Below, in pieces: positions 36,984-49,091 of a DNA stretch of 64,000 nt. The position numbers and the translations under genes are program-made. Source of the stretch: Coprinopsis marcescibilis (Eukaryota > Basidiomycota > Agaricomycetes > Agaricales > Psathyrellaceae); the NCBI GenBank assembly GCA_004369085.1, contig ML210151.1, positions 165,270 through 229,269 on the forward strand, written 5' to 3'. How positions within the stretch are numbered: position 1 is the first letter of the stretch; every line of letters starts with the position of its first letter. The notes under the pieces are model-generated. The model saw only the letters and a program-made list of their open reading frames with translations. It was not told the origin of the DNA and did no database searches.

Positions 36984-38696
36984 AAGGACGCTAAATTCAC
37001 GGCCTCCATTCGGAACCCTTGTGCCGTTGTATATTACCAGCATGAACCGACTTTCGTGAACTGTGTACTATATCCTTTTTTTCATGACATTCCAAGTTCC
37101 AATTCCACCTCCATTTACTTATTATTTCTTTGTCGTCTGTATGCTGTTCCTCGGATTGACCCGTATCATCGTTCATCGTGTACCTTTAACTTCGATATAT
37201 ATTGTACCTTGAGCAAAGTTTGCCCAATGGAATGGAAAACCTGTTGTACATGTACATACTGACGTTGGTGGCGCAGAGCACCGGACACACTTCAGCCTGA
37301 CCTTTAGAGCGATCTGCTCGGGAAGTGGTGGTTGGGGTTTAATTTCAACAACTGGCCCAGAATTCCGGGCACGGTGTATGGGCATTCAAATTGTTTCTTC
37401 CCCATCTGCAGCGCCGTCTTCCACGGCGCTAAGAGAAACCAACATTTGGATGGGGTCGACTTGGGGTCGACCGTCGATGGGGAATCATACGTGGTTGGCA
37501 TCCACTACCTGTCCTCATGTCTGAAGCTGCCCCTTGGAGCTGCGAGATGCAGGAGTTGAACGGCAAGTGGTCTTCGCCGGAGAAAAAATATCTTCAGTTG
37601 TAAAGCAAAGTCCATAAGAAGTAAGAAACTCGCTGACGTTCAAGTAGCGGTGATTTCTGCCACCCGGCCGTGCTAAACACGTCGGGAATCCTGTGCAGTG
37701 CACAATTTGTACAGTCCTTCTCTTGAAGTCACCTAATAGGTCACCTAGGGCTTCACATGGACTTGGGAGAACTGACCTCGTAATGTCACGTAATAAAGCT
37801 CTCCGCTGCTGATAAGAGTATGGCACGGAAGGCGTAAATATGCCTCCGTTCCAATTCGACCCGTGCATTAACAAGGTTCAGAAGGCTGAACTCGACTCTG
37901 CCAGGTGGGCAGCTACTCCCGCTTATGTGAGACTTGGGAGAAGGATGATCATTATCAGTCTGCAGTGATACCGATAGTGACGATCAAACCTTCTGCCTGT
38001 GGTCGCATTATTCCGCTGTAAGCACCGTGACCAGTGTTCGCGGTGGAGCTCGGGTTCATGGCTTATTGCCATTGGCATGGAGATGAAAGAGCCGTGGGGC
38101 ACTCCTACGGCCAGCCCACCGATTTTTTGAATATCCTCGTTTAGAAGAAGCAAAGGATTGTCCTGAGGGGCTAACCCTGACTAACCCGGCATGTCAGTGA
38201 CGACAACGGGCGCTTGGCTTTGACAAACATGTCAACGTCCACGTTGCTACCGGAAGAATTGACATGTTCCTGAGTACAGAAATCTGAATCATGCTCATTA
38301 GAAGTAAGCTTTGCATGGCCCGCGAACATCTCCTATTACCCTGCTTCGTAGATAAACCCGGCAACAGAAGCAAAGTTAGGCCATAGCAGAGTTATTCTGT
38401 TTGGACACGGATTCATTGCCGAGATGCTATCAGAAAGAGGTTTACACCACTTACGAAGATCAGGACCACTTACTGATTGGGTCTAGTCAGGATATATTCG
38501 CGCAATTTTGCTCGGTGGGAAAGGACTACACTTGTGGCGGGAATTGCCACCGACGTGTTAGTTATTACTATACTGACACAGTGACAAGTGGACGACTCCG
38601 CTTGACACCGTCGCATACCTCTTCCTCCTCCCCTTTCTTTCGGCAAAATTTGTGTCCCAACATCATCCAAATCGGCGGCGGGTCTGTCGTCGGTCA
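36984..38696. other. Intergenic stretch
   Basis: About 1.7 kb between the bHLH gene and the G-alpha gene. No other gene is supported. A CT-rich tract at about 38617-38640, typical of fungal transcription starts, sits some 60 bp before the G-alpha start region. Confidence 0.5.
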
Positions 38697-40825
38697 ATGA
38701 GCGCGACGACAACGATCCGCTGACGCAGGCCATCGCACCGCCACCAAACGAAACCCCTGAACAAAGGCAACTAAGGGAGGCTGCAGAGACTGAAGCAAAG
38801 AAGATCAGTGATGAGATCGACCTGAGGCTGAGGCGGGAGACAGAGGGGGAGAAGAAGAAGAAAAGGCCTGTTAAACTGTTGCTATTAGGTAGGTGGTGAA
38901 GTCGTATCGATATTCTCGCCAAGCTGACGATAGCTGGCGGTCGTCAAGGTCAAAGTGAAAGCGGGAAGACGGCAACGCTCAAAAGTCGGTACTCTGGCGT
39001 CCTTCGCGGTCGTTTGTTGGCTAACTATTGCTTCAACCTTGTAGACTTCCAGCTCACATATGCTCGAAAGGAGTGGGCAGAGGAAAGGGCCTCATGGCGC
39101 TCCGTCATCTTCCTCAACCTCGTGCGGAATGTCAACGTCTTAGTAGAGCACCTTGGAGCAGAAATGTCGGATTTTCCGGTCGTGAACGACGATTCGCATG
39201 AGAGCATTCACATCATACCAGCCCCTCGAGCTCTTCCACGGCTCAAGTTTACCGAGCTGCACACTCGATTGCGGACATCTCTCGCCGACTTGACCAGGGT
39301 CCAGAAGGATTTGGAAGCACGATTAGGCTCAGCAAGTCTCGAAGTACACCGGACGACGTTTGATGACGCTGCCCCATTTGACAGGGTCGGCGAATTCTCT
39401 ATTCATTCCAGCAATGGCTGGAAGGGAGCGCTCAACAAGTTCCGTGACCGTACGCTGCGTACTGCGAACCAGTCGGATCCAGAGAGCAGTCCTGTGTCAC
39501 CATCACGGATGACGCCGAACTGGGAGGAGGAGACTGGTTCGACACTGGAGAAGCATCGAGAGGATATCAAGCTCCTCTGGGAAGACCCTATTATTGGTGA
39601 GATGATGGTTCGCAGGAAGCTGCGGTTGGAGGACCAGCCTGGATAGTACGTTTCTTTCACGCCTCCAGTCGCCTCTGTAGCTCATTTGCCCGTTCAGCTT
39701 TATACCGGACGCTGATCGGATAGCGTCCAGGTTCTACCAGCCAACCGACGACGATGTCATCCGCGCACGGCTGCGGACACTCGGTGTGCAAGAATACAAA
39801 TTCATCTTTGATCATGGTGCGGCTATTTCTATCCATCTTCCGTTGTACGTATCTGATGTAAACATTCAGGCAAGACTGTTGGACAGGAGTGGAGGCTTTA
39901 CGACGTCGGCGGAACTCGAAGTAGCGTAAGTGCTGTCAAAAAGGTTTGCGCATCCGTGAGCTCATCTTCGAAATACAGAGACATGCATGGTATCCGTATT
40001 TCGACGACAGTGAGTATCCACGAAACGTACCTGGGATTTGTGTGCTAAGGAATCTCTAGTGGATGCTATCATCTTCTTGGCGTGAGTCGCATCCTTATTT
40101 AACTTAGCTAACAGTCTGACCGAACAACTATTCAATGCAGACCAAGTTAGTCCGCACTCGCATGGCTCATGGAGCCCATCTAACCAAATTCATTCCAGTT
40201 TCACCGTTTGATGAGAAACTGGCGGAGGATAAGCGTGTCAACCGTTTAGAAGACAGCTACCTATTGTGGCGGTCCGTGTGCTCCTGCAAGCTCTTGTCAC
40301 GGACACAACTCATCTTGTGTGCGTGCCTTCTATTTTCCTTTTACATCCATTTGATCATGACCCTGGCTAGTTCTGAACAAATGCGATTTGCTCCAAGCAA
40401 AGCTCTCGCGAGGAGTTCGGATACGAGACTCTGTGCCCAGCTACGGTGATCGGAAGAACGACCAGGCTACGGCAACACGATGTGAGTCGTTCTTTGATGT
40501 TAATGGTATGATCATTAACAGATATATGTAGACTTCCAACAACACTTCAAAGAAATTGCTCGGCATCATTCGCCTGTACAGCGACCATTCTATGTACATC
40601 TCACATCGGTCATCGTAAGTCTCGTGTGCACGACCATATCAGCTTCGATGACACGGAAACGCGATACTGACATTTTGGATATCAGGACACTCGGTCGACT
40701 GCGGTCACACTAGGAGCTGGTGCGTCGCATTCTTTGCTAAACCTCTGATTTTCCACTGATGTTGCCAATCTATAGTGGAGGAGTCGATTCTCAGGGAGCA
40801 TCTCCGTCGGGCAGATCTAATGTAA
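38697..40825 (+). CDS. Divergent large G-alpha subunit
   Basis: Heterotrimeric G-protein alpha subunit of the expanded Agaricomycete type, about 485 residues. Exons end/start at ..38888, 38949..38984, 39045..39645, 39698..39816, 39870..39925, 39979..40009, 40060..40081, 40141..40145, 40199..40318, 40371..40481, 40532..40614, 40686..40719 and 40776..40825. Motifs in order: P-loop GQSESGKT; TLKNFQLTYA; switch I IRARLRTLGV; DVGGTRSSRHAWYPYFDD; FLAPISPFDEK; FLNKCDLL (NKxD); TSVIDTRST; and the end VEESILREHLRRADLM. The helical domain has an insert of roughly 90 residues. The Gln that normally follows DVGG is Thr. No MG at the N-terminus (no myristoylation). Exon 8 is 5 nt. The only nearby ATG (38697) is one base out of frame with exon 1, which reads from an in-frame GAG at 38699, so the true start is unresolved. 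Confidence 0.88.
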
Positions 40826-41601
40826 TTCCATGCCAAGGCTTACCGGCTCTCTTTCTCTGCCCACTCACCTCCACTGATCTCTTGCTTTTCGGCCTCCGCT
40901 GTTTCCAGTTGCTAATCGTCTCGTCTACTGCTGTCCGTCGCTCGAGTGACGTCGTTGAACTCTTTTTCTCCTCATCTCTCATTTCATTTACAAGTCATCT
41001 ACGTACGATTTACCTACTTCATTAGCATACCGGTTTGTGATTTTATTGTTGTCTCCATCTCCTGTTTAAACTGCCACGGTGTGACAGTACTGAATTCGGA
41101 ATTGCCCTTGAGACTGGGCTCAAAATTTACTCTCTTGAAATTCAATCGAAAACGGCTGAATGTTCAACACATGAAAAGGTTGAGAAACGGTGCTGGCGAA
41201 GGAGAATGGGGTCAGGAATCCGCTGACGTAAGTTTGTGATCAATGGCATCATGACCGGACGACTGGCGCGTCCGAAATCGCGAGCACTGCATACTCTCTC
41301 TGTTCAATACCACAACTGCGATACCGCTAGAAAAGCTAGTGTAGGTAAGAGGATCCTCAGTAATAAGTAGGTTGCATACTAACGAGGTCCTACTGAAGCT
41401 TGAAAGGATATACCGCCAATTACAGCGCAGTGACATCGACTGCGCTTGAATGCTTCAAGTTGTGCCCTCAACCAGACTTTCGCTTTAAATATATGCTGTA
41501 GGTCACCAAGTTTTGGCTAGGGTGCAGAATAAATGCTGACAGACTCTACTCTGACTATGTATAGGCATCCTGCAGCTGGATATCCCCCTTGAAATACCTC
41601 G
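40826..41601. other. Intergenic stretch
   Basis: A 776-bp gap between the G-alpha gene and the exchanger gene; it should hold the exchanger promoter. No gene or repeat is seen. Confidence 0.5.
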
Positions 41602-43942
41602 ATGTCCTTCAACTCGCCACAATACAATATCAATGCTGCGCCGACCCCACCTCCACCTGCAGCAGATGAGGAAGAGTTTTACTCATCTTGGTCGCTCTTC
41701 CTGGTCTGCCTGCTACTCGTTCTGTCGCTATGGACCTCATACTACCTGCAAATAAAGAGGATTCGAGCTGTGCATGAGACGACGGTGTCAATCTTTGCTG
41801 GGATGTTCGTAGGCCTTATCATCCGTCTGGCCCCCGGGACGATGATTAGGGATATGTTGGTGAGTTTATTCTTGCTTTCTATCACGGCCCTAACCTGATA
41901 GGAACGTTCACAGACCTTCAAACACACGCTCTTCTTCAACTTGCTCTTACCGCCTATCATTCTAAACTCGGGGTACGAGCTCAAGCAGGTCGAATATTTC
42001 TTCGCTTCTACATCCATGCTGAACGCTGAACATCGCCCTGTAGGAAAACTTCTTCCGCAACTTTGGCTCAATCATCGTCTTTGCGTTCTTTGGGACTTTC
42101 ATCTCGGCTGTGGGTGTAGGGTGAGTGCGAGGTTGCCCTTTTGGCCGTGACACGTTGCTAACATCGGGTAAAGCGTATTGGTCTACATCTATTCGATGCT
42201 CGGAATCGAGAGCATGAACTTGACGCTAGTGGATTGTCTATCTTTTGGCTCAACGCTATCCGCCACCGACCCAGTCACTATCTTGGCCATTTTTAATCAG
42301 TACAAGGTTGATCCGAAGCTTTATACCGTCATCTTTGGAGAGAGCTTGTTGAACGATGCGGTCAGTATCGTCATGTACGAGTAAGTAGCGTGCGGCTTGT
42401 CTCTCATCCGCCTTGATTCTGATCCTCCTTAGGACACTGCACAAATTCCGCGGAACAGAAGTCTATCTCTCCTCGATATTCCATGGTGTTGGAATATTCT
42501 TGCTCTCGTTCAGCGTCAGCATGTTACTTGGCGTTGCTTTCGGCCTCGCCATGTCGTTGTTGCTGAAGCATTCGCATCTTAACCACTTCCCCCACATCGA
42601 ATCGTGCCTCGTCGCGCTCTCAGCGTATCTCTGCTACTTCCTTTCGACCGGCCTTACGCTTAGTGGCATCGTGTCGTTGTTGTTCTGCGGGATTACCCTC
42701 AAGCACTACGCGTATCACACCATGTCACGACGGACGCAACGCGGATCCAAGGCACTCTTTGGCACATTGGCGCACCTCAGCGAGAATTTTATCTTCATCT
42801 ACCTCGGCATCGCTTTGTTCACAAGCGCGCCCGTCAGCGAGCCGGTCTTTAGCTACGTCAAGCCCATTTTCATCCTGATAACCACGGTCGCAGTGGTCTT
42901 TACCCGATACGCGGCGGTATTCCCACTTTCGGAGGCGATTAATTTTGTGGCGAAGCACTTGTTGGGGCACAGACAAGAGGTGCTGCCGCATTCGTACCAG
43001 ATGATGCTGTTTTGGGCAGGATTGAGGGGAGCGGTTGGTGTTGCGCTTGCAGCTGGCTTTAGTGGGCCGAACGCAAAGGTGTTGAGGATGACGGTGTTGC
43101 TTGTGGTGGTTATCACTGTTTTGTTCTTTGGTGGAACTACCTCGAGGATGCTCGAAGTGCTCAAGATCAAGACGAATGTGGAGGATGAAGATGGTTCAAG
43201 CAGTGATGAAGAAGAATACCCTGTTGGAAGTCGGTGGTTAGCAGGAGGGAGGACGAGTAGGAGGTGGAACAGGAATAACGAGTTTGAAGAGACCACGGCA
43301 CTTTCGAGGGACCCCGGGAGGATCGGTACGCATTATGCGCGCAACTTTGACCAGTACCGCGATGGGAACAGTGTCCCTCAGTCGCCTACAGTCCATCAAG
43401 CTCTGTTCTCATCTGCTTCCTCGGAATCGTATGATTCTGATACGGAGGTTCTGCCTTTGGCACCTACGGCGCGAAGAGAACAGCAGCACCCCGATCACTC
43501 GAATCGAGGGGGTGAGAGCGGTGCTGTTGCGGGTGCTGGTGTTGGTGCGGATGGACCACCTGTAGCCGCGGGCGAAGAGGGCAAGTGGTTCCAGGCGATC
43601 GATGAGAGGTACCTTTTGCCACTGTTTTCGAATGCAACTGCGAGTAGGACGTTCCATGCTCGGAAATCGGCAAGAAAGCAAGCTGCGAACAATAATTCGA
43701 GTGTAGTTGGGAGCACTATGCATCTAGAAGATGTTGGTGGGAATGCAAGCGGGAGTAGGGGTGGGGGGAACGGTGGGGACGAGATTGAGATTGATTTGGG
43801 CGGGTTGGGCGCGCAAGGGAGGCCTCAGGGTGTGAGGCCCGCTGTGCCGAGGCTGAGCTCTGTGGATGATAGTCGTGTGGAGAGAGGGCTTGGAAGTCCG
43901 GTGTTGCGCGGCTCGGGTAATAGTTCGTCTCCTCAGTCATAG
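41602..43942 (+). CDS. NHX1: Endosomal Na+(K+)/H+ exchanger, NHE6/Nhx1 type
   Basis: Multi-pass antiporter that exchanges monovalent cations for protons in endosomes/prevacuoles. Exons are 41602..41859, 41914..41988, 42044..42120, 42174..42380 and 42433..43942, 708 residues. Twelve or so membrane helices are visible. Diagnostic blocks: [51 protein letters not shown] and [13 protein letters not shown]. The family's paired acidic site ND and the Arg-Gly motif are present. These blocks match intracellular CPA1 exchangers rather than plasma-membrane Nha1. The cytosolic tail (residues about 440-708) is long, low-complexity and contains an acidic run ([12 protein letters not shown]) and a Gly/Ser-rich end; it is longer than in yeast Nhx1 (633 residues total). 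Confidence 0.95.
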
Positions 43943-44283
43943 AGTTTTTTAGCTTGCGCCTTTGGTTGTTTTGTTTAATCACAGAGTACCTACCCGAACA
44001 CTTTAATACATGTTCCTTAGTCTTTCGAGTCACGGAAGATTTGTGGAAGGAGAATAGAAAAGTCATGATGATTGACCGAGCAATGTAGCTAACGATACAG
44101 ATGTGTATTTTAATAATACAAGGTGTAATAACAATAATATTAATAACGATTGAATTAAATGGTTGACCTATTGGCTACATAGTAAAGTCATGGGCCTGCC
44201 CTTGATCTTTACGTCTGAGAAATGCGTGGTATCGAATAAACAATAAATGTGTCGTAACAAAAGACTGGTCGTTATGAGCCTAC
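43943..44283. other. AT-rich convergent 3' spacer
   Basis: 341 bp between the convergent ends of the exchanger and receptor-like genes. The 44080-44160 part is strongly AT-rich with repeated AATAATA-like words, as expected for 3' end/termination sequence. Confidence 0.55.
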
Positions 44284-46708
44284 TCAGTTGGAAGGGCTAT
44301 AGATCGGGAGTGGCGAAGACATCGTTGGAGAAAGCGGGCATCCAGGCATCCCCGCTGAGTAGGTCCTGATGGCGTTAATCCCGTTGATTTTCAGCCTCAA
44401 GCTATTCCATGGCGTTCTCTTCTGCTCTGCAGAGTAGACCCGAATCGTGTTGACGCCGTTGGCTTGCAGGGTGTCATTTTCGGTGGCAGGAACTGTCGTA
44501 GGAAGGGCATCTGGGCACCCAGGCGGCTTCGACGAGTAGGTCCTGATGGCGTTTATCCCTTTTATCTTCAGTATCACGCTATCCCACAGTGTTGTCCTGT
44601 CAGGCTGCTCTGTGGAGAAGACGCGGATTGTGTTGACACCGTTAGCTTGTATGGTGTCACTTTCGACCGTCGTTGACCTCTCAGGCTGCTCTGTGGAGAA
44701 GACGCGGATTGTGTTGACACCGTTGGCTTGTACGGTGTCGTTTTCGACTGTCGTTGTCCTCTCAGGCTGCTCTGTGGAGAAGACGCGGATTGTGTTGACC
44801 CCGTTGGCTTGTACGGTGTCATTTTCGGCAGGAGCTGTTGGAGGAAGAGGATCTGGGCACCCAGGCTTCGACGAGTAGGTCCTGATGGCGTTAATCCCGT
44901 TTATCTTCAGTCTCACACTATCCCATAGCGTCGTTGTCCTCTCAGGCTGCTCTGTGGAGAAGACACGGATTGTGTTGACCCCGTTGGCTTGTACGATGTC
45001 GTTTTCGGCAGGCACTGCTGGAGGAAGAGGATGATCTGGGTACCCAGGCTTTGTCGAATAGGTCCTAATGGCGTTGATCCCGTTGATCTGCAACCGTAGG
45101 CTATCCCACAAGGTCCTCCTCTTTTCTGGGGAATACACGCGGATGGTATTGATTCCGTTGACTTTGAGGGTGTCGCTCTGGTTACCGCGACCTGGAGGGA
45201 GGTAGTCGCTCAGGATGTCAAATGGATCAATTTCTGCACGCAAGGGATCGGCGTTAGTTCGGATTGATGCGGTATGATAAATGTATGTTTCTGGACTCAC
45301 GGGAGTTTGGCCGCTCCAGATTGGAGTGTGACCTTGCCTTGTTCAGTTTTCGTCTTCTGCATATCCAGAAGGCGACGCATGCTAGGAGACCGAGGGCGGA
45401 TAAGGCGCCGATGACGGTTCCTGCGATTGCGCCTGATGATATGCGCCTGTCGGTGCCCCTATTATCGGACATTGGCGCGTCGGGTGTGTTTGTCGCTTCC
45501 GCTCGCGTCACATCCGTTGATGGATCGAGGGAGGCAACATCGTATGTGGGCTTGGAGGCGAGGTTGGCGAAAGAAGGCTTATAGACGAGATAGTCGAAGA
45601 TGAACTCTTGTTCATTTTCGCTGGAGGTGAGGTTGGCGGTTAGGGTGTGTTCACCGGCTGACAGGGAGGAGAAGTCTGCGAGGAGCAAGTTGGGTTGCTC
45701 GATTGAGGATGAGGAGGGGCTTGGAGGACTATCGGTGGATGTAGAGTAGTGTGTCGTTCGAGGTTCCTGGTTGTCGATAGTATATGTCACGTTGAAGGAA
45801 CCGGAATTAGCGCGGTTGGAAGAGCCAAATAGTTTAAGGGATGAACCTGTCATCGCAGTCAGTGATTGTAAAGAGGCAGATAAAGGAATGGGTGGATTGT
45901 ATGTTCGGGAAACATAGTTGCAGGTATATATAGACGCAAAGAACATACCTAAGAAGCGGAAACGAAACCCACTGCCGATGGATGATGTGCGGTGTGACCC
46001 GTTACGGAACGAAAGCCTGTGCTGAAACTCGTTGTCGCGCACACTACCCTCACCGCCGAACGCAGTGTCTTGATTCCATCTTCCGAAGTAATAAATTTCT
46101 GATGGCGTATGGTCGTCAACAATGATGGTTATCCAGGGGTTGTTGTATTCCTCTGCGAATCCTCCGCCTACAACCGCAAAGTCGATGCTGATGTTTGGTC
46201 GGCCGGTGAAATCCAGGTCAAGGCGGTGAAAGCCGTCGTTAAGGTGGGGAGAAGAGAACCATTCTCCAAAATCAATACTTTCCTGTACTTCGGGTATTCT
46301 GGTGCTCGTGGTATTTCCATCTAAGCGCCACGATATCCCTGAGGAAGAATCGAAGACTCCTTTGCGCCCGTACAAGGCTACAGATGTTCCTGTCATAACG
46401 TGAAGGTGTGAATATCATAGAACCTCTGTTGAGGTGGTAACACTGGCAGGACAAGAACTATGCCTAATAGCACGTATCAGACACTCACCTTGAAAGGCAA
46501 ACATCACAGAGCTAGGATGAGATCCTCCAGCGCCACCGTCTCTCCCGTATAATGGGAATGAAACGGTGTTGTTGAAAGTATGTGATGTATGGGCGTCCAG
46601 TATCCTGGAACCCCACTCGAGACCGCCGTCAATGTCGTCACGATAAGTGAATGTAGGGGAAGTGTTGTCGTATATTAAGAAGGCTTCTTTGTTCACGGTG
46701 ACCGACAT
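44284..46708 (-). CDS. Jelly-roll single-TM receptor-like protein with a repeat-built tail
   Basis: Exons are complement(44284..45233, 45301..45846, 45949..46389, 46489..46708), 718 residues, introns 67, 102 and 99 bp. No signal peptide is visible; membrane topology would depend on the single TM. The outer part holds two carbohydrate-binding-like beta domains, marked by paired edge strands FAFQGTSVALYG and FRFLGSSLKLFG and the motif VDDHTPSEIYYFGRW common in such fungal proteins. The TM is at about 359-383 (SGAIAGTVIGALSALGLLAC...) followed by a stop-transfer RRRKLNK. The tail from residue about 403 consists of ten short units of the form NG[IV]N[TA]IR[VT][YF]S, alternating between two types (A: QANGVNTIRVFS; B: KINGINAIRTYS) with LWDSLRL or STEQPER linkers. 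The outer half is a known style of Agaricomycete protein; I do not recognise the tail. Confidence 0.8.
44420..45180 (-). repeat. Coding tandem repeats (27-codon units within a larger array)
   Basis: Three consecutive copies with an exact 81-bp period begin near 44601, 44682 and 44763, and a further copy is near 44943 (180 bp on). The period is a multiple of 3, so the frame is kept. Near-identity of the central copies at DNA level implies recent expansion or gene conversion. Confidence 0.88.
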
Positions 46709-49091
46709 TCTCGTGACAGTGGGCCCTATTGGTGTATCTGAGCCTGCAGAACAATACGAAGGGGATCGGACAAGGAGGGAACGGTGGGTAGAACCCAACG
46801 TAACTGGCTAAATGCCCACTGGGGACGGGGGAATAATGAAATGGACGACATTGCTGGCGGCGTCGGCTTTATTGCTAGTTAAGACAAGGCCAAGGCGTCG
46901 CGACACCCCGGATATATCTTTCGGTGAAGTTGTGATCAAGTGTCGGGGACAGCAATGACTTGCGGGGTTGCATCAAAAGCTGGACATCAGTTGGATCACC
47001 GTTAAAGAGCTGGCAGCGAACAAGCTACGACATTGGCTTTCATTTCATCGTGCTCAGAACTTGAGAACAAAGATGAACATGTTCCAACAACTAGGCCAAG
47101 AAGCGAGGATGACGGTAACGTGTATTTCTGAAGTTTCTCGTCAAACTTGAATCCTGGCTTGGGCTATCACACGACTGGACAGCATAGTAGATGCTTGCAT
47201 CAGAAGACCCGCGAAGATTTGCTACACAGAAAGGGCACTGCGCAAGTCGGTGACCCAATGCTTATCAGACCCCCGCACAAATCGGCTCTAAATGCCCTAC
47301 GATCATCATTTAATTTCTGCCATCGTGATATATTACTGATCATCTCTCAAGATGCGCGCAAGTGAGGTTTGGGAGAAGGTGCTGAGCGCCTGGGATAAGT
47401 ATGGCGCTGCTGCGCCCATACTGGGGATACGTATCATCAATGCGTAACGCACTTGACAACATAGCACTATCACGCACTCATCCACTAAGCAGCCTCAGTT
47501 CGCTGAATTTACTCAGCCGGAGAACGTGGCCCTGTCTGATATGCTTCTTCACTCCGTCAAGATATGAGGGGATATCACGCCGTTGATGAAAGTGGTGATA
47601 ATACGGGGATCGGGGGTGTCCAGCATCCCCATTAATCAGTGTCTTCCGGTTGGGCGCTTATTGATCTGGAGGTTAGCTTATGAGTCAGAACGGCTGCGTG
47701 GGTTACATCACAACCCCGGTTTGAAGGTCGTCGGATAATGTGCATGACTCACTTGAGCTCCCTTACCTCATGAAATTGTGTCACGAGAAGGGCTCGATGA
47801 CAGTAAAGCCGGCTCGCATACACGGTAATTGAGTCTTGCGAAGGTGATTACAGCTTGGAAAAGATCACTTGCCAGTTTACCGCTCTGGCGGATGATGCAG
47901 CGTTGGTGCCCAGGTTAAGCGTTAACCGAGGATTGTTAATTCCTCTATTACCAACTCGGACTCGGAAATGCGCACTGAGGCGTGCGCAGTGTTTCTCGCA
48001 TAGACTCGAAGTTCCATCCATGTCGCTTATGCCACTCTTGCATGATGCTTTTGGTCAGATGGGTTTCAAGGCAAGGCTTATCATCTAGATCATTGGACGT
48101 GATAGGATGTACTTACGTTCTCAGCACAGTTAACCGCCGACATGCGCGGAAGGAGAGTTTCAACCGTTCAAGTGTGCGCGGCGTGAGACGAACATATACT
48201 TCCTCTTGACGTCGGACGGGCACCCTCGAGCACCTTTTCACAGCACTACTAGCATACCGTGAGAGATGAGGCAATATACAAGTCAAGTGCCTAGATTTTC
48301 TTGCAACGAGATCAGGTACCCGTCCCAATCCCACATCGATGTTGCCGCATATAACGTTGCTGTTAGCCGCGCTGAAGTAAAAACCGCAGTCAGGGCAGTG
48401 CTTCTCATCTTGTTTTGTTCCTAGAACCTCCTATGAGCAACTGTGCAGCCGATGATTGTCGCAATTCGTGGATGCAGCTGCTGCGTAAGCTGAGCACTCG
48501 AAACGCGCAGTCCCCGGGCCTTCGGCCTGCTTAAACCTAGACGGCCCTGAGCACATGATATCAGGATCACCCACTCAGTATTCCAGTTTTCAGATAAGCG
48601 AAAAGGGTTGATCCATTTCACCAATATACAGAGCATTCAAGCACGACCACAAGCTGGGAAGGCCCATTTCGGTGCAGATGAAGGTGAACATTACCTTCTC
48701 TGCTTCTCTTGATCTCCTCACTTTGCCATGAAAGAGCAAATTGCGGAATACAGGAATGCTTGGAGTTAATCGACCAAGATGGACATTCGCCAATTCGGGA
48801 CGGGAGCAATAGGCCGGGAGTGAACTGACGTAATCGATACATGGTAACGGTCATCATCATCGGTGGGTTTTGCGAGCCTTTTGGCTTTAAGAACATGACC
48901 TGATCAAATTCTGTCTTTGTACCTTGTTGTCACTCAAGTCCCCAGCAACATACTGCAACGACCCCGACAAAGGCGCATTGTCTTGCTGTTGAATTTTGTC
49001 TACGGTACGTGCTCGTGGCTTTTGGCTACGATAATGACGTTGAGAGTCGCACGATATCCTGCAGGCAGACGAACAGTCGAAATCAAGCGAT
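46709..49091. other. Intergenic stretch
   Basis: About 2.4 kb between the divergent starts of the receptor-like gene and the large uncharacterised gene. Short frames exist on both strands (e.g. 46968-47365, 47855-48209) but none is supported. No RNA gene is seen. Confidence 0.5.

Noticed and set aside
40141..40449. Retaining the ORF from 40135 as a single G-alpha exon
   Set aside because: It would put an unrelated 20-residue stretch ahead of PVSPFDEK and does not join in phase to FLA; the micro-exon model does.
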